64,000 nt of DNA from Clostridiales bacterium. Lineage in GTDB: Bacteria; Bacillota; Clostridia; Saccharofermentanales; Saccharofermentanaceae. A program made the position numbers and the translations under genes. The notes beneath the pieces were generated by a model. That model saw only the letters and a list, made by a program, of their open reading frames with translations, made no database searches and was not told where the DNA came from. Where the stretch lies: the NCBI GenBank assembly GCA_017510605.1, contig JAFWMQ010000009.1, positions 186,001 to 250,000 on the forward strand. Direction: 5' to 3'. Below, in pieces: positions 8,664 to 17,031 of the stretch; positions within the stretch are counted from its first letter, which is position 1, and each line of letters opens with the position of its first letter.

Positions 8664-10967
8664 ATGGACCGCAGGCTCAATATCGGTTTAATCATAGATG
8701 ACATAGATAATTATTTCTCGAATCAGGCAGTAATAGGTGCAGAGCAGGCTGCAAAGGCGCTTGATGCCAATCTGTTTGTTTTTCCGGGTCATTACATCGG
8801 TAAGACGGACAGCAGATATGCCGATAAGAAATATGAGTATCAATACAATTCGATCTTTCATCTTCCTACCGAAAGGAATATAGATATTATTTATATTCTT
8901 CAGGGATTGATCTGTTCCCGTGCAGATCTGGATACTCAGACAAGATTCCTCAAGATGATGCCGAATGTCCCGATCATCTGCCTGTTCTCGGATTTTGAAG
9001 GATACAATTCCGTTACCTTTGATAACAGATCGGGATTAACAGGATTGTTAAAGCATTTCATTGAGAAACATAATGCAAAAGATATAGGTTTTGTATCGGG
9101 GCCTGTTACCAATCGCGATGCGCGCGAAAGACTTGAAATATATAAAGAAGTCCTTAAGGATCACAATATACCTTATGATGCCATGAAAGTCGTATATGGT
9201 GATTTCTCTATGTCGAGCGAGAAGCTCGTTGATGAACTTCTGGATATGAACGATCATCTTGATGCCATTGTTTTCGCGAATGATTCAATGGCAGTGGGCG
9301 GATATAACACCTTGAAGAAGAGAGGACTTGTTCCTGGCAAGGATATTATGATCGGCGGCTTTGATGATGATGCTTTTGCCATTTCGCTTGAACCGCCTCT
9401 TACAACAGTTGAAGCAAGTTCGGCATCTCTTGCATATAAAGCTGTTCTTAATGCCGAGAACTATATCAACGGTACGGCTCTGAAGGACATGACGGTTGAG
9501 ACGCATCTTGTACAAAGAAATTCATGTGGTTGTGAAGACTTCGATGCGGATTATATGTGTGAGAGACTGAAACTCAACGGATCAGAGATCGATGTTGAAA
9601 CCTTTGTAAGCGAAGTCAGGAATTATATGTTTAATGATTTCGTTGATGACAGTTCCATCGCAGATCCGCTGAGTGATTTCCTGAATTCTTATATAGAACT
9701 GATCAAGGCTGAAGATAAAAAGACTGTGCTCGATACAATGAATGAGCAGTTTTCTGTTCTGTTAAGAACGGATCTCTTTGTCCTTTCATCGCGTGAGAAA
9801 TGTTTTAACATTATACAGACGCTTCAGAATAAAGCGGTCAGTTCTATGGAAAATGATAAAGACCGTATTATTGTTAATGAGTTTTTCTCGAAAACTTTCA
9901 GGCGTCTTGCATTCTCAGGAATCCTGCCGGCCAATTCCGCAAGGCGGAGAAATGAGAGAATTCAGGGTGTCATTAACCGTCAGGCCGGTGATGTGTTCCT
10001 GATCGAGAATGAATCTGAGATCCCTTATGAGCATCTGCTCGGCAGTCTTAACGGAATCGGATTCAAGAGGTCTTTGTTGTATCTTTTCCAGGGTAATGTT
10101 AAGAATCGGGGCGATTTTTCATGGATGCCGCCTGCATCGATACTTCTTAAGGCGATTAATGATGAAAAGGGTATCAGGACTCTGCCTGATGAACAGCAGC
10201 TGCTTCGTACGGAGAGTGTCTTTGAGAATGAATTTATTCTTGGTGATGAACGCCGGACAATGATAGTATCACCTTTGTTTGTCGGTATAGATCTGTATGG
10301 CTTATTGGTACATGAACTCGATATGGGCCGTTCCTACAGTGTATCTTCAGCTGCAACACAGATATCTGTCACGCTCAGATCTTTATTCATGATAGAAGAG
10401 CAAAACAATATCAAGAAGTCACTCCAGATCTCACTTGAGAGATTTATCCGTGATAATACAAAGCTTGAAGAAGTTGCCCAGAAGGATGATCTTACAGGTC
10501 TTTTCAACAGAAGAGGTTTTATTTCAAATGCTGAAAGGGCGATAGCAGAGCCGATGAATTTCGGCAAAGTAGCAATTATCTGTTATGCGGATCTTGATAA
10601 TCTGAAGACGATCAATGACCAATTCGGCCACAATGAAGGAGATTATGCTCTCAAAACGATATCACAGGTCCTGCTTGAGTCTTTCAGAGATTCTGACATT
10701 ATCGGACGTATCGGCGGAGACGAATTCCTGTGCCTTGCAATTACCGGTGCTGACTGTGATGTCGAATCTATGAAGGCAAGAATCGAGAAGGTAACAAAAC
10801 GTTATAACACTTTTGCTGATAAGCCCTATCCTATCGAGATGAGCACGGGCATCCATAAGTTTAAGATCAGTAATGGTATTGATATCTACGATGTGATCAA
10901 TAGCGCAGACAGACTTCTCTATCAGGAAAAGATAAGTAAAAAGACAGGACGTTCCTTTAATAAGTAA
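8664..10967 (+). CDS. LacI-type sugar-binding domain / GGDEF diguanylate cyclase
   Basis: A 767-residue cytosolic protein paralogous to the C-terminal part of the preceding gene. Residues 5-285 form a LacI/GalR-type ligand-binding domain (VFANDSMAVGGYNTL, IGGFDDD) with no helix-turn-helix, followed by N-S-C288-G-C290, the same cysteine pair as its neighbour. A helical region and a GAF-like region follow, then a GGDEF domain with DDLTGLFNRRGF and GGDEF at 684-688. RDSD sits five residues before the motif, matching the RxxD product-inhibition site, so feedback control is probable. The ATG follows GAAGGGAG with good spacing. It probably raises c-di-GMP in response to a cytosolic sugar or metabolite. 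Confidence 0.88.
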   Translation: MDRRLNIGLIIDDIDNYFSNQAVIGAEQAAKALDANLFVFPGHYIGKTDSRYADKKYEYQYNSIFHLPTERNIDIIYILQGLICSRADLDTQTRFLKMMPNVPIICLFSDFEGYNSVTFDNRSGLTGLLKHFIEKHNAKDIGFVSGPVTNRDARERLEIYKEVLKDHNIPYDAMKVVYGDFSMSSEKLVDELLDMNDHLDAIVFANDSMAVGGYNTLKKRGLVPGKDIMIGGFDDDAFAISLEPPLTTVEASSASLAYKAVLNAENYINGTALKDMTVETHLVQRNSCGCEDFDADYMCERLKLNGSEIDVETFVSEVRNYMFNDFVDDSSIADPLSDFLNSYIELIKAEDKKTVLDTMNEQFSVLLRTDLFVLSSREKCFNIIQTLQNKAVSSMENDKDRIIVNEFFSKTFRRLAFSGILPANSARRRNERIQGVINRQAGDVFLIENESEIPYEHLLGSLNGIGFKRSLLYLFQGNVKNRGDFSWMPPASILLKAINDEKGIRTLPDEQQLLRTESVFENEFILGDERRTMIVSPLFVGIDLYGLLVHELDMGRSYSVSSAATQISVTLRSLFMIEEQNNIKKSLQISLERFIRDNTKLEEVAQKDDLTGLFNRRGFISNAERAIAEPMNFGKVAIICYADLDNLKTINDQFGHNEGDYALKTISQVLLESFRDSDIIGRIGGDEFLCLAITGADCDVESMKARIEKVTKRYNTFADKPYPIEMSTGIHKFKISNGIDIYDVINSADRLLYQEKISKKTGRSFNK

Positions 10968-10976
10968 AACAGATTA

Positions 10977-11012
10977 AGGGCTTTCTTGGAGACTATCCGG
11001 GAAAGCTTTTTT
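10977..11012 (+). terminator. terminator after the LacI-GGDEF gene
   Basis: A 14-base-pair stem with some G-T pairs (10977-10990 with 10996-11009), a 5-base loop and a run of six T. It lies between convergent genes. Confidence 0.8.
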
Positions 11013-11013
11013 A

Positions 11014-11616
11014 TCACTCTGATTTTTGAGATTTAAATCTGAGTATAAGCCAGAAAACAGAATAAGAAATGATGCTTGTAGCAAGTCCTAAAATAACACC
11101 GCCGATAACATCAGTCGGATAGTGGACGCCTACGTATAATCTTGAGAATGCGAGTAATGCAGCATATATAAATGCGAGCAACGCGAAGATTTTATAAGTA
11201 ACAGACATCTTCATGCGTGAGACATCTCCTCTCTTCTCGGCAACGGGCAGACCGATTAAAGCAATTATCAGTATTGCTCCCATTACGGCAAATGCAGCGC
11301 CTGTGTGGCCGGAAGGGAATGAGTAGTCTTTCTGGTTTTCGATAAGATTAACAAGTTCTCTGATCTCATCATATGGTCTTGTTCTGGCGACGATGTTCTT
11401 TATCAGAAGATTGGTGAGGATCGCTTCAATTGCTAAGCTTATTCCGGCAATGAAGCCGATCTTCCTTGTTCTGGGAATGATCAGCAGACAGACTGCGAGG
11501 GCGATCATAAGAATGCCATGGTCACCTGTATGAGTGAGAAGTGTCATAACCGGATTCAGAATATCCGATCTTATATACTCTTGAATGTAGAGCAGAAAAT
11601 CCGCTTCCCAGGCCAT
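11014..11616 (-). CDS. PAP2-family membrane phosphatase
   Basis: A 200-residue polytopic membrane protein of the PAP2/type 2 phosphatidic acid phosphatase superfamily. All three signature motifs are present: K73 to R80-P81 (KNIVARTRP), PSGH at 101-104, and SRLYVGVHYPTD with R159, H165 and D169. The histidines form the phospho-enzyme site, which faces outward. Substrates in this family include undecaprenyl pyrophosphate, phosphatidic acid and phosphatidylglycerophosphate; sequence alone does not choose between them. The start follows GAGGAT. It is convergent with the upstream GGDEF gene and in line with the LarA gene behind it. Confidence 0.9.
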   Translation of the reverse strand: MAWEADFLLYIQEYIRSDILNPVMTLLTHTGDHGILMIALAVCLLIIPRTRKIGFIAGISLAIEAILTNLLIKNIVARTRPYDEIRELVNLIENQKDYSFPSGHTGAAFAVMGAILIIALIGLPVAEKRGDVSRMKMSVTYKIFALLAFIYAALLAFSRLYVGVHYPTDVIGGVILGLATSIISYSVFWLILRFKSQKSE

Positions 11617-11693
11617 AATTATCCTCGCAATTATTTTTAATAAAATAATTGTAATACTAAATTCCGTTATTTCAGGTTACAAATAAATGAAGT

Positions 11694-12947
11694 TTATTCT
11701 TCCGGCGGCATCGGAAGGGTCGCGCCTCCGAACGGCATGCAGATGACAGAACAGTCTTCGCCGTATCTTGCATATGCTTCATCGAACGCTTCCTGCGCCG
11801 AATGCATAGGCTCTAAGAAGATGCTCCTTACGAAGTCATCATCCATCTCCGATATGAGAACGATCTTGGCGTGATTAAGCACCATGGCGATCGCTGCTGC
11901 TTTATGGCCGCCTAACTGGAAATCCTTTCCAACTCTCTCTATCAGTTCATCTGAGGTTTTTGCTGTCGTAAGCCACTCCTCGAATTTAGCGCTTCCGAGA
12001 CCTTCGTTGCATGCGCCGATGACGATGATCGTTCCGCCGTCTTTGACGGCATATTTTGAGTTGTCCAGAGCTTTTTGTGTCTGATAAAGATTGGCGTCTT
12101 TAGGTGCGCCTCCCTGTGAGACGATAACGATGTCAGCTCTTCTCTTAAGAGGTTTTCTGTACATGCTGTCAAGGTATCTGCAGCCTGCCCTGTGAGCTTC
12201 GGTAACGTCGCCTGCAACACAATAGACTATGTGCTTATGTTCATCGAGGATCGGATTGACTATGAAACTCAAATGACAGAACGTCTCTGATTCTTCGATA
12301 TCTGCTCTTATCGGATTGCCGTTAAGGTTGCCTGCGCATGCTTTTTCATCGATCATCATGCGGTGGTTGGCCTGGATAGCAGAAGGCGTGGAAACGCCCG
12401 GCATAAGTGCTTTAGCTCCGCCGGAATATCCTGCGAAATAATGGAACTCTATGTTGCCAACACCGATCCTGAAATCAGCTTCTGCGACACTTCTCGTAAT
12501 ATCAACAGGAGTGCCTCTGGATGTTGTGCCCATATGGATACAGTCTGAAGGGTCGCTGTCTGTACATTCGACTTCACTGTATACACGTTCGCCGACAAGT
12601 TTTTTCTTCTCTTCATCAGTATGGGGTCTGTGTGATCCGAGCGCGAAAACGACCTTAATATCTTTTCTGTCACAACCTGCAAGATAGAGCTCATCAAGAA
12701 TTGAAGGTATTACGTCAAAACTGGGGATGGGTCTTGAGATATCACTGGTAATGATAACGATCTTCTGGCCGGGTCTTGCCAAGTCTTTGAGACGTGGAGA
12801 GCCGATAGGGTTTTCCAATGAATACTTAACCGCTTCAGGACCGCGTCTTTCATGGTTAATGTCATTTGCGAGAAGTATCTGATCCAGATTCTTATCCGGA
12901 ATATCAACTGTCTGTACTCCTTTACCGTAACCGAATTCAACTTTCAT
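11694..12947 (-). CDS. larA: LarA-family nickel-dependent racemase/epimerase
   Basis: A 417-residue LarA-family (DUF2088) protein. Residues matching the catalytic set of lactate racemase are all present: H106 in GSHRPHT, H169 and K179 spaced exactly ten apart in FHYFAGYSGGAK, and H195 sixteen after the lysine in ANHRMM. In characterised LarA the lysine binds the nickel-pincer nucleotide cofactor and the last His coordinates Ni. The substrate may be lactate or another 2-hydroxy acid, as the family is broad. The upstream ATG at 13004 would add 19 residues, but GGAG lies properly before 12947. The cofactor genes larB, larC and larE are not in this window. It probably shares a transcript with the PAP2 gene. 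Confidence 0.85.
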   Translation of the reverse strand: MKVEFGYGKGVQTVDIPDKNLDQILLANDINHERRGPEAVKYSLENPIGSPRLKDLARPGQKIVIITSDISRPIPSFDVIPSILDELYLAGCDRKDIKVVFALGSHRPHTDEEKKKLVGERVYSEVECTDSDPSDCIHMGTTSRGTPVDITRSVAEADFRIGVGNIEFHYFAGYSGGAKALMPGVSTPSAIQANHRMMIDEKACAGNLNGNPIRADIEESETFCHLSFIVNPILDEHKHIVYCVAGDVTEAHRAGCRYLDSMYRKPLKRRADIVIVSQGGAPKDANLYQTQKALDNSKYAVKDGGTIIVIGACNEGLGSAKFEEWLTTAKTSDELIERVGKDFQLGGHKAAAIAMVLNHAKIVLISEMDDDFVRSIFLEPMHSAQEAFDEAYARYGEDCSVICMPFGGATLPMPPEE

Positions 12948-12976
12948 ATAGAGCTCCGAAATTATTTGATGCTCAT

Positions 12977-13004
12977 ATTTTACAGTTCTATATCGGTTTC
13001 TCAA
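12977..13004 (-). promoter_or_regulatory. promoter for the larA-like gene
   Basis: On the minus strand TTGAGA (12999-13004) and TAAAAT (12977-12982) are separated by 16 bases. The predicted transcript starts near 12969, about 22 bases before the chosen ATG. This supports the shorter start, because the longer start would lie at the -35 box. Confidence 0.6.
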
Positions 13005-13080
13005 GAATTAAGGGGATTAAAAGCCCGAAATCGTTAATTTAAATTAAAATATAGTTTACGATTAAGCAACTAAAAAACGT

Positions 13081-13108
13081 TTATCACAATTTCCATGAAT
13101 ATTATAAT
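13081..13108 (+). promoter_or_regulatory. promoter for the solute-binding GGDEF gene
   Basis: A perfect TATAAT at 13103-13108 is preceded by TTATCA at 13081-13086 with a 16-base spacer. The predicted start is near 13115, giving a leader of about 65 bases with a GGCGGGA ribosome site. Confidence 0.5.
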
Positions 13109-13179
13109 CAACACATGACTAATATTTCAGATAAAAGTAGTATATTTGTTGTGAGCATGTTTTTAGGCGGGAAATCAAT

Positions 13180-15324
13180 ATGCGTTCTGTAAAAAAGGTG
13201 ATAGCAGCTTTTATCAGCTCGGCTGTGTTGCTGCTTTTCGCGATGCCGTCTGTATCGCTGGCAAGTGAACAGCCTAAGACGGTCCGCGTCGGATGGTATG
13301 AATCACCATTTAACATTACAGGCGAAGACGGTTCACGTTCAGGTTATGCTTATGAGTTCCAGCGTAAAGTGGCTTCATATACCGGATGGCATTATGAGTA
13401 TGTTGAAGGTACCTGGATCGAGCTTTTGCATATGCTTGAACGCGGTGAGATAGACCTTCTGAGCGATGTTTCCTACACGGAAGAACGAGCAAAGAGCATC
13501 CTTTATCCTTCCATCCCTATGGGTCAGGAAGCGTATTATATCTATACCACTTCCGGAAATACCGAACTTGAAAGAGAAAAACTATCCACTTTGAACGGAA
13601 AACGTGTAGGTGTTACCGAAGACAGTATCCAGGCCGGTATTTTCCGTGAATGGGAAACACAGCGTGGAATCAATGCACAGATCATCGAATTGAACTGCTC
13701 TGAATATGAGTCAATGCAGATGCTGATGAACGGGGAACTTGATGCGGTCGTAAGTTCGGACAGCTATGGCGACGCATACGATATGACTCCATTTGCTATG
13801 ATAGGGTCTTCGGAGTTCTTTTTTGCAGTCTCATCTTCACGCCCTGATCTTTTGACAGAACTTGATTCAGCATTGTTTGCAATTCAGGAAGAAGACCGGT
13901 ACTTTTCCCAGAATCTGTATGAGAAGTATCTCGACAATACCGAGAGCGAGAGATATATGTCTCCTGACGAGACAGAATGGCTGGAAGAACATGGTCCTAT
14001 CCGCATCGGTTATCAGGACAATTACATGGCATTTTGCGCAAGTGATCCTTCAACCGGTGAACTGACCGGGGCTCTGAGAAATTATCTTGATTATGCTTCA
14101 TCACGAGTTGTTAATTCACGTCTTGAGTTTGAGGCTGTTTCTTTCCCGACGGCAAACGATGCTATTACTGCTCTGCAAAACGGTGAGATCGACTGCATGT
14201 TCCCGGCGAACATGACTGCATATGACAGTGAGACAATGGGATTGGTCCGGAGCTCGTCGATCATGAAAACGGAAATGCTGGCAGTGGTCCGTTCTTCAGA
14301 AAAGCAGTCTTTCTCGAAGAAGGAACAGATTGCTGTAGCGGTCAATGAAGGCAATCCGAATTATGAACTTTTCCTTAAGGAGCATTATCCGGATTGCACT
14401 ATAGTTCATTATGCTGATACTCCAGCTTGTCTCAAAGGTGTTTCCAGAGGTGAAGCAGACTGCGTCATAATCAGCAACTACCGTTTTAACAATATTTCCA
14501 CACTTTGCGAAAAACTTAATCTGACTACAGTTCAGACCGGGATCGATCTGGATTATCATTTCGTGATAAGAGAAGGAGATACTACTCTTTATTCGATCAT
14601 GGCGAAGGTGACGGGAATGGTACCGGATTCCGTAACGAATTCGGCTCTTAACTACTATTCCTCAGAAGATGTTAAACTGACGGGCTTTGAATTTATCTAC
14701 CAGAATCTCGGAACTGTGATGACTGTGGTTGCAGTGATATTGCTTGTGATACTGATCCTGTCCTGGAGGAGTATCCACCTTGAGCGGAAAGCTTATAAAG
14801 ATAAGCTGCACGTCAAAGATCTGAATCACAGAGCTAACTATGATGCTCTTACATCTGTGCGTAACAAGGGAGCATTTACAGAGTATATGGATGGTATCCA
14901 GAACAGGATCAAGGATGGAGAGGTGTCCGAAGTTGCTGTGTGCATTTGTGACTGTAACGACCTGAAGACTATCAACGATAAGTATGGTCATAATAAGGGC
15001 GATGAATATATCACGAATGCCTGTCATTTTATATGTACTACTTTCCGCAGAAGTGCCGTGTTCAGGGTCGGCGGAGATGAATTTGCAGTTGTAATGATGA
15101 ATGACGACTTTACCAACAGGGAAAGCCTGATCGATAAATTCCATAAAGAACAGTATGAGATCAGCAAAGCGGCATATGATCCCTGGAACCAGCTGTATAT
15201 TGCCATCGGAATGGCAGAGTATGCTCCGGACAAAGATAGATCGATCAACGACACATTGAAGAGAGCAGACAAACGCATGTATGAGAATAAAAAAGTTATG
15301 AAGGGCGGTGCTGTCCGTCATTAA
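13180..15324 (+). CDS. membrane diguanylate cyclase with two type-3 solute-binding domains
   Basis: A 714-residue membrane sensor. A signal peptide (1-28, ending SLA) is followed by two consecutive SBP_bac_3-like domains, about 34-250 (VRVGWYESPFNITG) and 268-500 (IRIGYQDNYMAFC), a single transmembrane helix at about 509-531 and a cytoplasmic GGDEF domain with GGDEF at 631-635. The solute-binding domains resemble those of amino-acid ABC systems and BvgS-type sensors. RxxD is absent before the GGDEF motif. It probably converts an extracellular amino-acid-like signal to c-di-GMP. The glutamine synthetase gene lies 51 bases downstream in the same direction, which makes a nitrogen-related ligand an attractive guess but no more. 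Confidence 0.9.
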   Translation: MRSVKKVIAAFISSAVLLLFAMPSVSLASEQPKTVRVGWYESPFNITGEDGSRSGYAYEFQRKVASYTGWHYEYVEGTWIELLHMLERGEIDLLSDVSYTEERAKSILYPSIPMGQEAYYIYTTSGNTELEREKLSTLNGKRVGVTEDSIQAGIFREWETQRGINAQIIELNCSEYESMQMLMNGELDAVVSSDSYGDAYDMTPFAMIGSSEFFFAVSSSRPDLLTELDSALFAIQEEDRYFSQNLYEKYLDNTESERYMSPDETEWLEEHGPIRIGYQDNYMAFCASDPSTGELTGALRNYLDYASSRVVNSRLEFEAVSFPTANDAITALQNGEIDCMFPANMTAYDSETMGLVRSSSIMKTEMLAVVRSSEKQSFSKKEQIAVAVNEGNPNYELFLKEHYPDCTIVHYADTPACLKGVSRGEADCVIISNYRFNNISTLCEKLNLTTVQTGIDLDYHFVIREGDTTLYSIMAKVTGMVPDSVTNSALNYYSSEDVKLTGFEFIYQNLGTVMTVVAVILLVILILSWRSIHLERKAYKDKLHVKDLNHRANYDALTSVRNKGAFTEYMDGIQNRIKDGEVSEVAVCICDCNDLKTINDKYGHNKGDEYITNACHFICTTFRRSAVFRVGGDEFAVVMMNDDFTNRESLIDKFHKEQYEISKAAYDPWNQLYIAIGMAEYAPDKDRSINDTLKRADKRMYENKKVMKGGAVRH

Positions 15325-15375
15325 AGCCTCTCAATATGTTATGATTATTTTATAACTTTAGCGGAGGTGGAATAT

Positions 15376-16800
15376 ATGCTAAGTAACTTTGAGGAAGCGA
15401 AGATCTTCATCGATGAGAATGAGATCAGAATGATCGATTTCAAGATGATAGACTTAAACGGAAGATGGCATCATCTGACGATCCCTGCCGAGAGATTCAC
15501 CGAATCCATCATGACAGCAGGTATTGGCTTTGACGGCAGTAACTATGGTTTTGCTCCTGTCGAGAAGAGTGACATGGTATTTATTCCTGATCTCTCAAGT
15601 GCTGCTATCGACGATTTCTGCGAGATCAAGACTCTTTCCATGATCGGTGACGTAAGGATCATCGGTGAGAAGGAGAATGTTCCTTTTAACCAGGAACCCA
15701 GAAACGTCAGTAAGCGCGCCGAAGAATACATGAAGGAATTAGGTGTTGCAGATACGTTCCTTCTCGGACCGGAATTCGAGTTCTATGTTTTCGATGAAGT
15801 TACATATAACAATAAACCGAACAGTTCAGGCTTTACTCTTGACGGAGCGGAAGCATTCTGGAATACGGGAGAATTCGGAAGCCAGGGCTTCCAGACTCCT
15901 CATCAGGGCGGTTATCACATCGCTCCTCCGCAGGACGTTCAGTATGATTACAGAAGCCAGGTGTCTATGATGATGGAGAATCAGGGCATCAAGGTCAAAT
16001 ACCATCACCACGAAGTCGGCTCAGCACAGATGGAGATCGAAGTTGAGTTCGCGCCCATGACAGAGATGGCTGACAAGACCATGCTCACAAAATATATCAT
16101 CAAGAACGAGGCAGTCAGGGAAGGCAAGACAGCAACATTCATGCCTAAACCGGTCTACGGTGAGGCAGGCTCCGGAATGCACGTTCATATGCTCATGTTC
16201 AAGGACGGCAAACCTGTCTTCTATGATGAGAAGGGTTATTCCGGATTGTCACAGACCGCGCTCTACTTTATCGGAGGAGTCCTGAGACACGTTTCCGCAA
16301 TCTGCGCATTCTCCAATCCTTCAACCAATTCTTACAAGAGACTTCTGCCTGGCTTTGAAGCTCCTGTTACCATCGGTTATGCAACGGCCAACAGAAGCGC
16401 TGTTATCAGGATCCCTGCCTACGCAAAGGCACCAGATCAGAAGAGATTCGAGCTTCGAAATCCTGATGCAACATGCAATCCATATTATTGCTACGCAGCC
16501 ATCCTTATGGCAGGTCTCGACGGCATCAAGAACAAGATCGATCCCGAAGCAGAAGGCTATGGTCCTTATGACTTTAACCTTTACAATCTTTCCGAAGAGG
16601 ATAAGAAAAAGATCAAGGGCCTGCCGAAGTCTTTAGGTTCCGCCCTCAAAGCTCTCGAAAAGGATCACGACTTCCTTACGGCAGGCGGCGTTTTCCCGAT
16701 CGAACTGATCAACATCTGGATCGCCAACCGTCGTAAAGACCTCGGCCGCCACATCTCAATGCCTACACCTATGGAATACGAGATGTATTACGATCTCTGA
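15376..16800 (+). CDS. glnA: glutamine synthetase type I
   Basis: A 474-residue class I glutamine synthetase (glutamate + ammonia + ATP to glutamine). It follows the enterobacterial-type sequence closely: GFDGSNYG, LLGPEFEFYVFD, KYHHHEVGSAQMEIE, NPSTNSYKRLLPGFEAPV and NRSAVIRIP are substrate, metal and ATP loops. NLYNLSEED corresponds to the loop that carries the adenylylated tyrosine in E. coli, with Tyr retained; whether a GlnE exists here is unknown. A GTG at 15367 is in frame, but it is part of the GGAGG ribosome site, so the ATG at 15376 is preferred. A strong terminator follows. Confidence 0.95.
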   Translation: MLSNFEEAKIFIDENEIRMIDFKMIDLNGRWHHLTIPAERFTESIMTAGIGFDGSNYGFAPVEKSDMVFIPDLSSAAIDDFCEIKTLSMIGDVRIIGEKENVPFNQEPRNVSKRAEEYMKELGVADTFLLGPEFEFYVFDEVTYNNKPNSSGFTLDGAEAFWNTGEFGSQGFQTPHQGGYHIAPPQDVQYDYRSQVSMMMENQGIKVKYHHHEVGSAQMEIEVEFAPMTEMADKTMLTKYIIKNEAVREGKTATFMPKPVYGEAGSGMHVHMLMFKDGKPVFYDEKGYSGLSQTALYFIGGVLRHVSAICAFSNPSTNSYKRLLPGFEAPVTIGYATANRSAVIRIPAYAKAPDQKRFELRNPDATCNPYYCYAAILMAGLDGIKNKIDPEAEGYGPYDFNLYNLSEEDKKKIKGLPKSLGSALKALEKDHDFLTAGGVFPIELINIWIANRRKDLGRHISMPTPMEYEMYYDL

Positions 16801-16818
16801 TATCTGAACCGATCTGCA

Positions 16819-16858
16819 AAAGGGGTTGTCTCATGTGATTGAGACAGCCCCTTTACAT
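16819..16858 (+). terminator. rho-independent terminator after glnA
   Basis: A 15-base-pair stem (16819-16833 with 16840-16854, one G-T pair), six-base loop and T-rich tail. It shares the GGTTGTCTC core with terminators at 4473 and 54499. Confidence 0.85.
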
Positions 16859-17031
16859 TTATACGTTAACAGAGCGTAAACAAGGTTTCAGACAGGTGAA
16901 ATTTCAATAAACAAAGCGGCTGAAGAATAGAAATGATCAAGATAAAAGTATAAAATTAAAATGATTACTTGTGATCATCTGTTTTCTAATTATCGGATGA
17001 CTGAAAGCGCCGGTAGCAGAAAGGAGCCGCT

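Noticed and set aside
8664..9530. LacI-family DNA-binding repressor
   Set aside because: The protein begins directly with the ligand-binding fold and has no helix-turn-helix; it ends in GGDEF.
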